A DNA stretch of 64,000 nucleotides from Heterodera schachtii (GCA_023374025.1 SIJG01000006.1:2801691-2865690); one strand, 5' to 3'; shown: positions 32,710 through 45,787, numbered from the stretch's first letter. Notes: generated by a model from the sequence alone, not told the origin. Translations and numbers: made by a program.

Positions 32710-33803
32710 TTTCCTTCCCTTATATAATTAATTCGATCTTAAATTTTTTGAGGATGTTTAGGTTGTTGTAAATTGGTTTAATTATATTATCCAATTTTAT
32801 TTAAATTATATTCTAATTTAAATTAATTTTATATAAAAAAAAATAAAAGTCGAAGGAAAATATATATAATATTAGCTCATTTTAGCAGAATTTATTGAAT
32901 AAAATATTTATTAATGTATATGATTTGATGACGAGATTAGGAATATTAAATCTTTTATATTGAAAAATGCAAAAATCAGGATAGATTAATGTTTTCGATT
33001 AATGCTTATTTTCAGGACAAATGAAAAACATCGGGATATTCTTATTAATATGGATTTTGAAAATATTTTGACATTCTTGGCAATGAATCGGCATTCGTGT
33101 TCAGAGGGAATTAATTCGATTCTTTGGCCTGCTAACCATTTGCTCACCAATACGGATTAAATTAAAAGGTGATTTTCTTTTTTTTTTCAATTTTCATGAT
33201 TTTTAGCTTAAATGTAGGAATTTGAAGAATTATGATAAGTTTTGTCCCCCCATGTAAAATGTATGTTCCTTTTTTCGTAGTTAAAGAAAGATTTATGTCA
33301 AAAAATAAAATATTATAGAATCCGATGCAATTTTTAACCATTAAAATATTTTTTGTGGCTTTATTTTTACGAAATAATCTACATGAAAAACTTTCTTAAT
33401 TTGCACAGATAAAGGTGAATATTCGCTATTTGTCCCATGTCCAATCATTCGATCCACGGCTTTTCGGGTATTTTTGGCAATGCTCAAAAGTAAAAATGTT
33501 AAAAATAATAATTAAAAATATCTGAGTTTTTTATCACTAAGATTGGAATCTTAATTAATTGTGTAGCTGTTATTATTAGATTATTTTTATTATATTATTA
33601 ATTGCGACCAATCAGTAGTGAAAGAAATGATTCAATTTTATGATTTAATGATATTGTAATCCAATCAATATTTTACTTTAAAATGTAAATTTATATGAGA
33701 AAAATAAAATTATTTTTGGAGAAATATTTAATATATTATTATTATTTATATTCTTTCTTATGGAATAAGATATAATTTTAATTTCTATAAAAAAAATTCA
33801 GCA

Positions 33804-34480
33804 ATGAAACTGTGTTGTCTTTTATTCTTTGCAATTATATTTTTAATTGTTCAAATTAAAATTGCAAAAGTTGGAGCCGAAAAGAAAAAATTGGAACAGA
33901 AATCATTTGAAGAAATATTTGGAGAAAAATGGGAAGAAAAAGAAGAAAATGATCAGAAAAAGAGAGAAATTATTCACAAGTTCTACAGAATTAAAGAGAA
34001 AATCAAGCAAAAAGGAAGAAAATATTCAAGAAAAGAATGGAATAAAATTAATTCAAAAATGACGAAAAAATTGGGGACAAATCGAAAATATATTTATAAA
34101 TGGATCAAAGAATTAGGGTTATACAAATCCCACAACAAATCAAAAACGGATGAACAAAAAATTGAAATTGTTCAAAAATTTCTTGCAATAAAAATGAGTA
34201 TAAACAAAAAGGAAGAAAATATTCGAAAAAAGAATGGCACCAAAATTATGCCGAAATTTGTCATAAAATTGGAATTGGTTATGTAACAATTGAAAAATGG
34301 AAGAAACAATTTGGAATGAATCGAAAAGTAATAGCTGTAAATGAAAAAATGGACAAAACAAAAATGTATTGGCAAATAAAAAGAGAAAATCCAAAAATAA
34401 ATGATGATAAAATTGCAAAAATATTGCAATTAGTGGGCAGAATATTCGAAGATGGAAAAAACAATTTGGAGAACAAAAAG
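33804..34480 (+). pseudogene. secreted HTH-module protein, copy 2, frameshifted
   Basis: It starts MKLCCLLFFAIIFLIVQIKI and keeps the EEIFGEKWEEKEEN linker and module 1 (KYSRKEWNKINSKMTKKLG, YIYKWIKELG). At about 34195 a one-base change shifts the frame. The original frame stops at 34286 after 160 aa. Module 2 (KKEWHQNYAEICHKIG, IEKWKKQFGM) and part of module 3 (NPKINDDKIAKILQ) continue in another frame to about 34480. It lies head to head with copy 1 (divergent, 1.1 kb apart). A truncated one-module protein could still be made. Confidence 0.65.
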
Positions 34481-37400
34481 GTAACCTTAGAAATGAAATG
34501 GGAATTTTTACTGATTTTTTATTTGTTTGGAGCTGTTGACAAATTTATTCATATAATTTCTCTATTTAAATTTATTGCTTTTTAAAATGCATAAATTTGC
34601 TGAAAAATTTGCCCGAAAATGGCGCATATAAATTATGAAACAATATAAAGAAGGATTTTTTTGGAAATTTCATTAACTCTGACATTTTCGGAATGAAAAA
34701 TAATCAAAGTTCGCTTTTAAATGTGTAATAAATCCGAGACCAAACTGGGAATCCACCATGAAATATTAATTTGGTAGAACTTTAGCCAAGTTATGAATTT
34801 ATATTTTACCCATTTTGTTTTCGAACCCATTGGCGGTTTTACGAAATGCACTAGCACCATAAGCCGCTCCTCGTCCACATCTCTATAATAATGAGTGGGA
34901 TGAAGTGATGCCGATGCTTTTAGTATTTTTACAAAATACCGAAGAAAACAAAATTTTATCGGAAAATCTTATATTTTTTTTTGTGAATATCTGTTAGAAA
35001 ATAGAGCTTACATTTCAAAATCCGCCCGGCGGCGCCTATCGGCACCGCCATCCCCCCAAAAATCTTTCTTTTTTTCTTAAAAAATTCGCCCAAAATCCCT
35101 AAATTTAATCACTTTTTCGACAAAATCTGTGCAATTTATGCCAAAAGGGAATGAATCGAGGCGATACATCGACAAAAGAAATGTGGAGCCAAACATTTCA
35201 TTCATAAAAATTAATTTTTTCTGAGATTTTTGGTGCTAATTCAAATCAAACCCCCGCCCCCAGGGGCGAGACATTTGCTCACCCCCGCCCCCGCGAAAAG
35301 CCACCCCCACCGACGGGGCTCGAACCCTATGATAAAGCATTACACTCACACCCTTAGTATTTTTCCATATAAAATCATAATTTGAATTTTTTATTACATT
35401 TACACATTTACGGCACTAATTCCCCCCCCCCCCCCACCTCCACATCTCATTATAATAATGAGTGGGAGGAAGTGATGCCGGTGCTTTAATCTAATCAAAC
35501 GCTAATGGGGGCGGAGGCAAAAGCAAGCCGATAATAGGCGTGAGATGCATGGTTAAACTGAATTAATCTGTTGCGCTGGTTTTGTTGTCGTGCTAAAGTG
35601 ACCGGAGACGGATGAAATTAATTGATTGCGAAAAATTCAAGTGAATAGATGATGTGATGATGATAATTATTAATGAGTGCCTCTAATTATTGCATGGGAC
35701 GGCGGCATTAACCAATAGGAAATCTTATTTAAATCAATTTTTTGGAAAAATTTTTTATATTGGCCTCCCCTCTCCTCCATATTAATAATGCATTTATTAT
35801 AAAAGTGCAAAAATTTAGAAAGTGATAAATAGGGCCGCGACTTTTAGTGACAAAAAATCTCGAAATAGTTAATTAAAATAGTGAGTAAAAATGCCAAAAT
35901 AGTGACAAAACAGTGGCAAAAAGTGCGAAAAGTGACGAATAGTGACCCAATTTTCAGCCAAAAAATTGAGCAAAAAATTTTTTCTTCACTAGTTGCTGTT
36001 GCAATGAGTAGGACTGGGATTTTTAAGAGCAAAAAACTCAAAATAGGCACCTAAAAAATAATTTTTAAAATAATCATGCTTGAAAGAAAATGAATTTTTG
36101 AGAAAATTTTTTCATTTCTTAGTAGAGTATTTTTTTTAATTTTGGGTCGATTTTTAGGGGCGAATTTTTCTGTTTTTATTGCATTTTTATTTAATTTTTT
36201 GTAAACTATAAACCATAACTTTTTGGTGAGATGATTAATCGCTTAGCTTCTGCTTAATGATAGCTTCTTAACACATAGAGCTTTCGGATGATACTAATTT
36301 TGAAGCAATTTGAAGTTGTACGAAACGCCATTGTACGAACTGCTTTGACACCCTTAAACCTATCAATTTTTAAAAATTAAAGCCAATTTTTTTGTAGTTT
36401 CTTTGCTAGGTCAACCCATTAAACATAATAAACGGGACTCCCATGCTTCAGAAAGAGTGCGATTTTCGGGCTCGGGTGTAGTGATATTTGGACTTTGACC
36501 ATTCGGTATTATTTTAATTTATTATTTTTGGCATTTCGTTTAGTTATTTTTGTTGAGCTTTTTCATTTGCGTTTTTTTTTGAGTCGTTAATTGTGGTATT
36601 TTGTTTAATCGTAAATTTGGTAATTTTAATTTGTTTTAATGAGAATCTTAATTGTGAGTAATTGTGTGCTGTTGGAATAATTTTGGTTGTGCTTTATATT
36701 TTTTAATTCTTAATATCTAGAGGCCGATTAAAAAGGCACCAAAAAATTGAAAAAAGGCATGAAAAGGCACGAAAATCCCGAAAAAGGCATTTAAAAATTT
36801 TTCATTAAGGATTTTTAGGGAGCAAAACACGTAAAAATAAACCAAAAAACTATATTTTGGTCATTTAAATGATTATTAATATTTTATAATGTTTTTCGAA
36901 TAAGGAAAATTTTTAAATGAAAAATTTTTTTATCAAAAAAAAAATAATAATTAATTTTTGGTGAGCAAGTTTTGAGGAAAATATTTCAATTCTTAGGAGT
37001 GTATTTTCTGAAATTTTTTCAAGTCATTTCTTAGGGGTGTATTTTCCCGATTTATTGCATTTTTAATGGATTTTTTCCGGAAAAAACACCAAAAAGGGCA
37101 CCAAACGGCAAAATGCCAAAAAAAAAAGCATTTAAGGCACGAAAATCCCGAAAAAGGCAAAAAAAAAAAAGGCATAATAAAAGTCAACGTAGAAGCCTCA
37201 AACCAAGTGAAAACTGTATTATTTATGCTTAATATATCGAAATTAGTGCTCAGAAAAAAAGGCATATGGCGATGTTCACCTGACGCCAGGTGCGGACAAT
37301 TAATATTATCCCTCAATTAAATTATGATTTTTTGCTAATTGTTGGTACACGGACAACCCGCCAAGGGAACATTTTTACGGGTTATAATTTGTTTTCATTG

Positions 37401-38361
37401 GCGCCCAAAATTTTTACAAATAATCAATTATTAAGTTTTTGAAATTTTAATTCCAAATAATTTATTAAAGAATAATTAATTTTGCAAATAAGAAAATAGT
37501 GAACTTTCAAAAAATGCCTTATTATTGAAAAACGAAAATTTTTCAAGATTTGACAATAAGTGAGTCTTGGCTTTCCGATTCGAGAAATTTCTCAGATTTT
37601 CAGGTCTATCTCATTCTCGTGGTATTTTTCTCTCATTCTCGTTCTCCAATTACAAATACCGATTTTTTTGTTTTTTGCTTTTAATCGTTGTCTCGACTTT
37701 TTTGCCATTTCTTAGTCTCAATTCTCGGGACCAATTATCGCTCTTAATTCTCGATAAAAAAATATAATTTCTCACATGTCTTGAATGAATTATTGGAAAA
37801 ATAGCATTTTTTCTCCATAATCTTGGGTGTTTCGCCGTTCAAAAATCACCAAATCTCATCCCATGTTAATGGATTGTTTAACTCTATCACCCGTCCCTTC
37901 TTAGCCCGCATTTATTTTTTTGTTTTTTAATCCATAATATCCGTTTACAAATTAATGTCAGTCATTTCTCCTTCCCCTATATACAAGAAGATTACACTAA
38001 TATCATTTAACTAAGTGGCCCAAAACAAATAACTCAGAGTCAAAAATTTAAAATTTAAAAATAAATGGATATTTTACAAATTTTAAGCATAGATTTACTA
38101 ATAAAACTTTTTGAACTAACTTTTACTATGCTTTTTAGATCAAATTAGAAACTATTTTTTGTGTATAATTTATTTTTTTAATTATTACTTTTTCTAATCG
38201 CAATTCGCCATTTTTCCCAAAAAATAATTTATCCATTTATTAGCCAACTAATTTTTATATTATAAGTTACAAATAAATCCTCATTTAATACTTCCGTCTT
38301 TTTGTTACTTTAAAATGTTTTTTTTAATTTAATTTTGCCATAGTTTTTGCAAATTTTTTCG
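34481..38361. other. AT-rich repeat-filled spacer
   Basis: It contains a hairpin-module copy (35026), a single G/C-rich MITE end (35255-35330), two direct copies of atcattataataatgagtggga-type text (about 34880 and 35450), an agcttt/gatacta module (36280) and aaaaaggcac repeats (36720-37280) related to the elements near 45.8-47.7 kb. No gene is supported. Confidence 0.5.
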
Positions 38362-38900
38362 TTATAAAGTGTATAAAATGGCTTCCTCCACTTTCATTAT
38401 GAATCGAAAAATTTCATTTATGTGCCATTTTCCACTTCTTTTGCTCCCCCGCGTGTGAATTTTTGATCTTTTTCTAAGTCGGGAATCGTTGGCATTGGCG
38501 CCGTCTCGCGCTCGCCAATGTGCCATCAAATTCTCATAATCCTTGCGTGCCACACATATAAATTTCCGCTTCCCCCTCAACGGATTGGGCGCCCAAAGCT
38601 GTCATCCGCTTGATAAGAGTGTCTTTAAATCATTCATTTTTTGCCATTTCATTACATTATTCTAATTAAAAATTTAAAAAAACATTCAAAATATTATGCG
38701 CTAAAATTCACAACATTTTTGACGAAATTAGAGTTGGCACTCCGAGGCCCTCTACTCGCCGACCCAGATTCCCAGATGCCATTCGTCCCTGGCATTTCCC
38801 CTGAAACTCCAACTTTTATGGACAATCACTTACTTTAAATGTCCATCCCGATTCACGATCAATCCCTCCCAAAGGGTCGGACTTATTTGTTTGCTTATTT
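38362..38900 (-). CDS. tentative gene fragment, function unknown
   Basis: Three GC-richer minus-strand pieces can be joined in frame: about 38835-38890 (SDPLGGIDRESGWTFK, donor gtaagtg), about 38740-38802 after tttcag (GKCQGRMASGNLGRRVEGLG, donor gtgcca), and 38362-38600 after gatgacag (LWAPNPLRGKRKFICVAR, then KDYENLMAHWRARDG and a basic stretch). Composition stands out from the AT-rich surroundings. The 5' part is not found and no domain is recognised. Confidence 0.3.
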
Positions 38901-39189
38901 TTTTCATAATTAACATAAGTTGGGATCATTATTCAGAAGCCGATTTGTCGGATTGAAATTCTGTCTTTATGTGTTACCATAATTAACTTCATTTCAATTC
39001 CCTTTTTTAGTGAGGCTTCCCGAGATTATGTTCATATTTTTAAATTTTAATAAAAAATAATTATCGAAAAAATAATATTTCTTTTTTATCCATTCATTTT
39101 ATGCCTTTTTTCAATTTAATTAATTCATTTTTCCATTGAAATGAAATCAAAAATAATTTTTTTTTTTGTCTTTAAGAATAAACAAAAGA

Positions 39190-42100
39190 ATGATCGAAAA
39201 TTTGTGGGGTCAAATTGTGCTAATTGCCTATTTTATTCCAATCTTTGCCGTTGGGTACGTTTTTTTAACAAATTTTCATCGATAAAAAATTGAATTTAAA
39301 TTTATTATTTTTTTTAAAGTATGGCCGGGAATCTTTGGGTGATCGTTTCGTTGTTGCGCATTTTGTACAGAGGCCGTTGGTCACCGGCTAACAACACTTT
39401 CCAGCACATGGCCATGTACATTCTGAGCCTCAGCATTGCCGACGTGGCGGTATGGCCGCGGAATATTTTTGAATTTAATGCCATTTTTTGACCACAAGAC
39501 ACTTGCGTCCCCTGCATTTTATAATCCAGGAAATTAGTTTCCGCAAATTATTATTCACATTGAATCTATGAATTTTAGCAAAATTAAAATTAATCTGATT
39601 GGGTACGATTTTGCCCGTCAAAAGGATGAAACATTTTTAATTTTTTTTTTTTGGCGGCTCCAAACGTGCCCGGAGGCCAAACGGCAGGGTCCGAGAGTCC
39701 ATGAGTTTTCAAAAAAAATTTCAATTTCAAAAAACAAAATTATTTTGGTGTTTATTTAATTTAATCACATAAAGTTCATGCTTTATTTGCTGGATAAATA
39801 ATCAAGAAAAGGAAGTCAATGTAATTTGGCGAAAATAATTTAATTTTTTTTTTAAATTGGCATTCTGTTATCCATTGTCTGCGTAGGTGTTGTGCATGGT
39901 GCCAATGCTGCTGGGCTATTTTCTGGACGGCCATTGGCGTTTTGGGCTGTTTGGTTGCAAAGTGAGCATTGAAATTAATTATTTTTTTGACATAAAATAT
40001 TGGCCAAAATATTTTTTACTGAAAAATTCATTTTTTGTAGGTGTTTTTTACGGTGGAAAACATCAACAAGTTGTTGTCCGTCGCCATTCTGACCGTGATG
40101 AGTTTTGAACGTTTTGCCGCTGTTTCGCGCCCATTTCGCCGTCGCCTTTATTGCAGGTGGTTGCTTAGGTTAATTGGCTAATTAGAAAAAATTGGTTACG
40201 CATTTGATGTACTTTTTTACAACTTTTTCAAGTCTTTCGCTTCAAATGCTTATATTCATTTAATGAATGTTTTCCACGAAATTATAAATTTTTTATCAAA
40301 ATCTAGAATTTTTGGTAGTAGTTTTGCATTTGTAGTATTTTTTGATTAAAATTTTCAAAAAAATTGTCAGGATTTTTTACATACGAACAAATGCTATGCC
40401 ATTTATAAAACCCAAAGGATGATATTAAATTTCATTTAGACTTTTGGTTTCTTAAGCCGATCTTCAGGGATTTCCTCAGGAAACTCTGGACTAATCCGCA
40501 TTTAATGACTTTTTCAGTCATGCTTTTCTGCCGCCCCCTCTGTCGTTGTTACGAAAATTGAAGGAATCTCTTAGTGCGGATTAATTGAATTCCTCCATCA
40601 TTAGTGTTTGTTTTTGGCGAAATGTTTTTTGTTTTTTTTAAATCTTATTTAATTATGTATTCTTTTTTTGTTAAATTTTTTTATAACTATCTGATTTATA
40701 AACATGAGTTTTTTAATTAAAATTTTTTGAACATTTCAAAAATAAATTAACCAACGAATTTCAATTTATTGTTTCATTTTTTCTTCAATTTAGTTCCATG
40801 AAAAATTCAATTAAAAAAATTATTTTTCAAATTCCCTTTTTGTATGAACAGAATTTTTCCAAGACGTTCTTCGAGCCACCAACATGTGATGTGGGTGGTG
40901 TTTTGTCTGCTAATCACCAGCGTGTTTCTGTGCTCGCCCATCATTTACTACGCCGAACTGAAGCCCCTGCAAGTAGCGCCTTGGCCGGGGACCTGGAACC
41001 GAGAAAACAAATTTTTTTGGGATACCGAAAATTGGAATTAAATCGATAGTTTTCAATGACTAAATTGAAAATTTTAGTCAGAAACAAAGACCCTCGTGAA
41101 AATTGTCATAATTTTCAAGACAAAAGAACTAATTTTGGTATAGCAACATTCCCAGGCTTTCGGCTTGGATGGGCGGTGGCGGGTCGTTACTCAAAAATCA
41201 TCAAAATGGGCGTTACTCAAAAAACCATCAAATGAGAATATTTTTTGATATAACTTTGCTCAAAAGCAACCAAATTTTTAATTCTTGATAGCATCCGATA
41301 GCCATAAGTGTTTTCTATTATCAAGGAAAATTTCAAAAGGCTTCATTAAGTTTAAAGAAATTTATGACCAAAAATGTTCAAAAAAACTTAGTTTTTGAGT
41401 TTCTCAGGTCATAACTTTTTAGAAACTAAACGAATTTTTTGAAAATTTGCAGGATAATAGAAAATATTTAGGGCAATCGAAAGATACCAAGATTTTAAAA
41501 TTTAGTTCATTTTGGGCGAAGTTATGAATAATTTTCAAGCAAAAATTTTCCATTTGATGGTTTTTGAGTAACGCCCATTTTGATGGTTTTTGAGTAACGT
41601 CATAGCACCGGATGGGTTACCTTCCCCTAGATGCGGAATTATTAATAGATTAGCACCCCCAAAAATTGCTAAATTTATGATTTTGGAAGGTAATTGGACT
41701 CAATAATTAAATTTTTCCAAATTGCAGTTGAGTTACGATGATGGCAGCAGCGAATCCAGCACACAGATGGTTTGCGGTTCTGATTTGCCGGACCATGGCA
41801 AGAATATTGAAAAATAATCACTTTTTTTAATAAAGAAATTTATTTTTATTAATTTGGAACAAAATAAAACAATATTTAATTTTTGAATTTTCACAATTTT
41901 CTCTGAATATTATCAATTAAAGTTTTAATTAAAAACAAATTTATTCAAAATATTCCAAAATGAAAAAGGAATTTAATTCTAGTGTTAATAAATATTTATA
42001 ATAAAAAACTGGCAAAAATTATTATTAAAATTTTGTTAAAATAAAAACAAATAATTAAATATTTAAATTGCCTAATTAACTAATTATTTATATCCATTTG

Positions 42101-43833
42101 TTAGTGATGTCCTTCTTCATCTGCTATATGTTCGTGCTTGGCTTTGTCCTTCCGCTGTTTTTCATTTCGCTGTGTTATTTTTTCTTGATCCAACATTTGC
42201 GCAAAGCAAGCGCCAATTTTGAATGTTGGCCAAGAGGTCTAATTAATTGTTTTGAATTATGAAAAAAATAATTAATTTAATTTAATTTTAAGTCGATTGT
42301 ATGAAGAAAGAATTTTAGTTACTTTAACATAAAATAAAGAATTATGATATTTATCCTATGCTGGAAAATTTTCGAAAAGTCCGCTACATTTGGTTTGCGT
42401 TTTTAGTATTGGTATTATTCGATTGTACCAAAATATTTTCTTTATTAGCTTGCAAAATCTAATAAAATTTCGTCTAAATTCTACCTGACGCCTCATTCTC
42501 TTTTTGTCAGATTTTGTCAAAAATGACCAATTTGTGGATTTACCCTCCGAAAAAAAAAAAATCAATTTTCGGATTGGCGAAATGTATATTTGAAAAATAA
42601 AATTCGAATTTGACTTTAGACATAGTCACCTTTTTACATAATTTTGCTTCGTTCAGGCCAAGGAATGTTTGTGACCGCTTGTCTTACCAAAGTGGTGCGT
42701 TCTGTGCTCCGTGTGGTCGGCTTCCATATGATTTGTTGGGGCCCATTTTGGTGAGTTCGCTTAAACCCGTAGGAGGGTTTCATTGTCTTTAATTTCAATT
42801 TTTGTGGAATTATAAATTCTGGCATTCTGTCCGAAATTTTTAACGCTTTTTGTGAAAGTTTTTTATTTTTTTAGCAAATTTTATGAGTCATCCATAGAAT
42901 CAGAAACTGAGGGGGGGGGGGGGGTGAAAAACAATCAACAAAGGTTCTATTTGGGAAATACGGTAAATAAAATTTTCAGGGTCTTCGTCCTCATCCCAAT
43001 CATTGAATACTTCCAATTGTCTCAACTGCCGAGGGCATTGGACTCCGAATTTTCACGAAATATTCGAATGGTTTCGAGGCGAGAATTTTTTAAAATGAAT
43101 TTTCAAAAAACCATTTAACATTTTTTAATTTACAGTTTCTTGCCTTATTTGAACAGTGCTGGCAATTGGATATTTTATGCAGCAATGAACAGAGAAATGA
43201 GGTGGAAAAAATGTGCACACCCAAAAAACACGAAGAAATTTAAAAAATATAATTAAAATCCTTTAAATTTTGTTTGAGAAAAAATAGCAACATGAAATGC
43301 GACTAACAAAAAGACCAACTTATTCATGAAATTAGTGATATTCCGGAAAATCAAGTTAGGCAAAAACAAAAAAATTCAACCCATTTTACAATAAACAAAT
43401 AATTAATTAAAATTTAATTATTTTTCTATTTTGAGAATTTGAGAAGGGGGGGGGGGGTTTGCTTTAAGAAATAAAAAAGTGCATATTTTTTAAAAAAAAC
43501 ATTATACTTTTGCATGTATAGATTAAAATTTCAATCTTTCAGTAATGTAAAAACAAAAAATATTACCTATAATATTTTCTCTCAAAGATCCCTTAAGCAA
43601 ATCAAAAATAGAAAGAAAAATTATTTTATTTGCGAGTAAAATAATTTTCCCATTGATATGGTAACCATTTAAGGGATACGGTCACCGTATTATGGCCCTC
43701 CTCAGCCAACAACCACAACAACAACAACAACAATAACAATGTGCCCTCAGCAGGCGGCGCTTCCATTGCGTTAACAACAATGACGCCGGTGGGCGGAAGT
43801 TTGCGCGGCCAACGCCCGCGGCGACGCGTTTAA
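39190..43833 (+). CDS. rhodopsin-family neuropeptide GPCR
   Basis: Eleven exons: 39190-39254, 39320-39449, 39887-39961, 40041-40156, 40852-40972, 41728-41797, 42105-42236, 42657-42750, 42980-43078, 43136-43201 and 43674-43833, giving 375 aa. Seven membrane helices. TM1 has GNLWVI; TM2 SLSIAD; TM3 ends [11 protein letters not shown] (ERF in place of DRY); TM6 [10 protein letters not shown] (CWxP-type); TM7 [20 protein letters not shown] (NWIFY in place of NPxxY). A cysteine before TM3 (FGCK) and one in loop 2 (MVCGSD) can form the usual disulfide. Closest in feel to somatostatin/allatostatin-C-type nematode NPR receptors. The tail is Asn-rich then basic. Introns after exons 6 and 9 need GC donors. 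An inverted-repeat element sits in intron 5. Confidence 0.8.
41174..41610. mobile_element. MITE in a GPCR intron
   Basis: Ends of the form cggtggcgggtcgttactc / gagtaacgtcatagcaccg are flanked by gatggg (41168-41173, 41611-41616). The arms carry ccatcaaa repeats. Inside are two copies of the module gatagc.../tagggc.atcgaa..ataccaag. A related element is at 60931-61260. Confidence 0.75.
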
Positions 43834-44975
43834 TTTACGCGCATTTTGAATAACAAAAGGGTAAAAAAAAAATTAAATTAAATATTTTTTGTGATAATAA
43901 AAGCATTTTAGTTATACGGCAACGCACTAAAGAGCAATAAATAAATATTGAACTTTGAATGCAGTTGGACATTTATTTTTTGTCGCTTATTTGTGTATAT
44001 TTGATTTCAAATATTATTATTTTCAATTTTTTATTGAATAAATTTATAATTAAATTAAAAAAAGGTTACGGGGTAAAAAGAAATCAATAAAGGACTTTCG
44101 TTTTCGCGAGTTTAATCATTTTTTCAATTTTACAAAAGGTCAAAAAGTTGAGAAATTCCATTTGATTAGGCGGCGTCGAGGAAATTTTTTTTATAATTTT
44201 AGAAATATTCTGATTTCGGGCTATTGTTCTTATTTTGTTCTTATTTATAAGAATACATTATATTTGAAATTTTATGGCATAATTGTCAATATTTTATCTT
44301 GATTTTTAAAGTTTGACCCGAAATTTGATCATTTTTGGACATAAATGTTATAAAATTTGTCAAAAAAAAAAAATTCCGGCGGCACCTATCGGCAATGCTG
44401 AACCCTAAAATCCTTTTTTTCTTAAAATTTTTTTTTGTTTTGTTAAAAATCTGATTTTTTGATCCCGCTTGCACTAAAATGTACGATTCGCTAATTGCCT
44501 CCTCAAAATTGTGCAACTCCATAATGGAAGGAGAAAAAAATATATAAAATTTTGATATTTTTGATCGAATAAATTATAAAAAACTGATTTGAAGCAATTT
44601 CGCAAAATGTTCTTGTTTTCAACCCAAAAATTTGATTTTTTGAGCCCGATGTTCTGGTTTTGAAAATTTTCGACCCGAGCCCTGGTTTAACTGGCGAAAT
44701 TTAAGCCCTCCGTTTTAACCTGGTCAAAATGATTGGAACACACTTATGATTTCAGGTAATAATACTACCGTATCTCGTTTTTCAACAAGTCCTGGTTCAT
44801 TAACGCATTTCAATTGACCCATTTTTCGGTCACGAAAAAAAGGAAGCTGCTTCACCCTGTTTTGTGAGATTTTTGTGTCCCCGCTTCACGCCCCGTTTTT
44901 TAACTAATCAACTTTTCCATTTTGTGACAACAAATTTTTTTCCGCTAACAAATGTAACAAAAATGACATCACTTC
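43834..44975. other. spacer with poly(A) signals and a diverged MITE
   Basis: AATAAA motifs at about 43937-43945 could end the GPCR transcript. A diverged hairpin-module copy lies at 44377, followed by gttctg-type repeats as in the element at 1311-2874. No gene is seen. Confidence 0.45.
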
Positions 44976-45644
44976 TCAGAAAGATACTGGTGGAAGAACT
45001 TGTTGAACATACTTTTCGTAGTCTTCTTTGCATTTGGAATTCTCCCATTTACAGAAGCAATCTCCTCCCGTTACACGCGTATTTATCGGACTTTTACCAT
45101 CACAATCACCTTCTTTCACGAAACGACCACATGTGTTTCCGCACGTACTTTTATAATCTGAAATTGAAAAATACTTAATCAAATTAAATTAATTTAAGAA
45201 ATATATTTTTTCTATTGAAAATACATTATTTCAACTTTTAAGTGTGTTCATTAAAAATTGGATTCAAAAAAAGTATTACAAAGACACCTGCACAAATAAG
45301 TGCACCACTAATCGTAAAAAGAGAAAACATTGAAAAGGTTTGAAAAGTTACGACCCTGAATATTAACAAAAAAAAAAAAACCTAATTGAATACTGTAATC
45401 TCTCCAATAAAATGTATGAAAAGTCGACCAGCTGAGGTGAAAGTCATCAATTAACGGCTATAAAAACTCGAAAAATATGAAAAATTTTCATCTTAATCAA
45501 GGCCTATTTCTTAAAAAGGTGAATTATGCTTATTCAATTAATTATGTATATAAATCAAGCATTACCTCCTGCAGACATTTTAGCATCCGTTAATTGCAAA
45601 ACGATGAACAGAAAAATTGTAAAAGCGAAGAATTTTTTGCGCAT
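44976..45644 (-). CDS. small secreted six-cysteine protein
   Basis: Two exons (45644-45566 and 45157-44976, GT-AG intron), 86 aa. Signal peptide MRKKFFAFTIFLFIVLQLTD, cut near AKMSAG; mature part about 60 aa. Cysteine pattern C-x3-C-x8-C-x13-C-x-C-x6-C with GGDCFC. The C-x3-C ... C-x-C spacing is that of the cysteine-stabilised alpha/beta fold of defensin-like peptides, with the first cysteine of that fold missing and an extra last one. It could be an antimicrobial, toxin-like or effector peptide; the fold call is inference. No matching neighbour. Confidence 0.65.
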
Positions 45645-45787
45645 TTTTCTTACCTTAAAAGTTTTAATAAAAATGAACGATTTAAGCAATTATGTGCATT
45701 TAAAATTTACGAAAATACCCTTTCGAATTAACATGGATTAATGTATATTTTTCTGAATAGGCCTTTCAAATGAATATTTTATTACTA

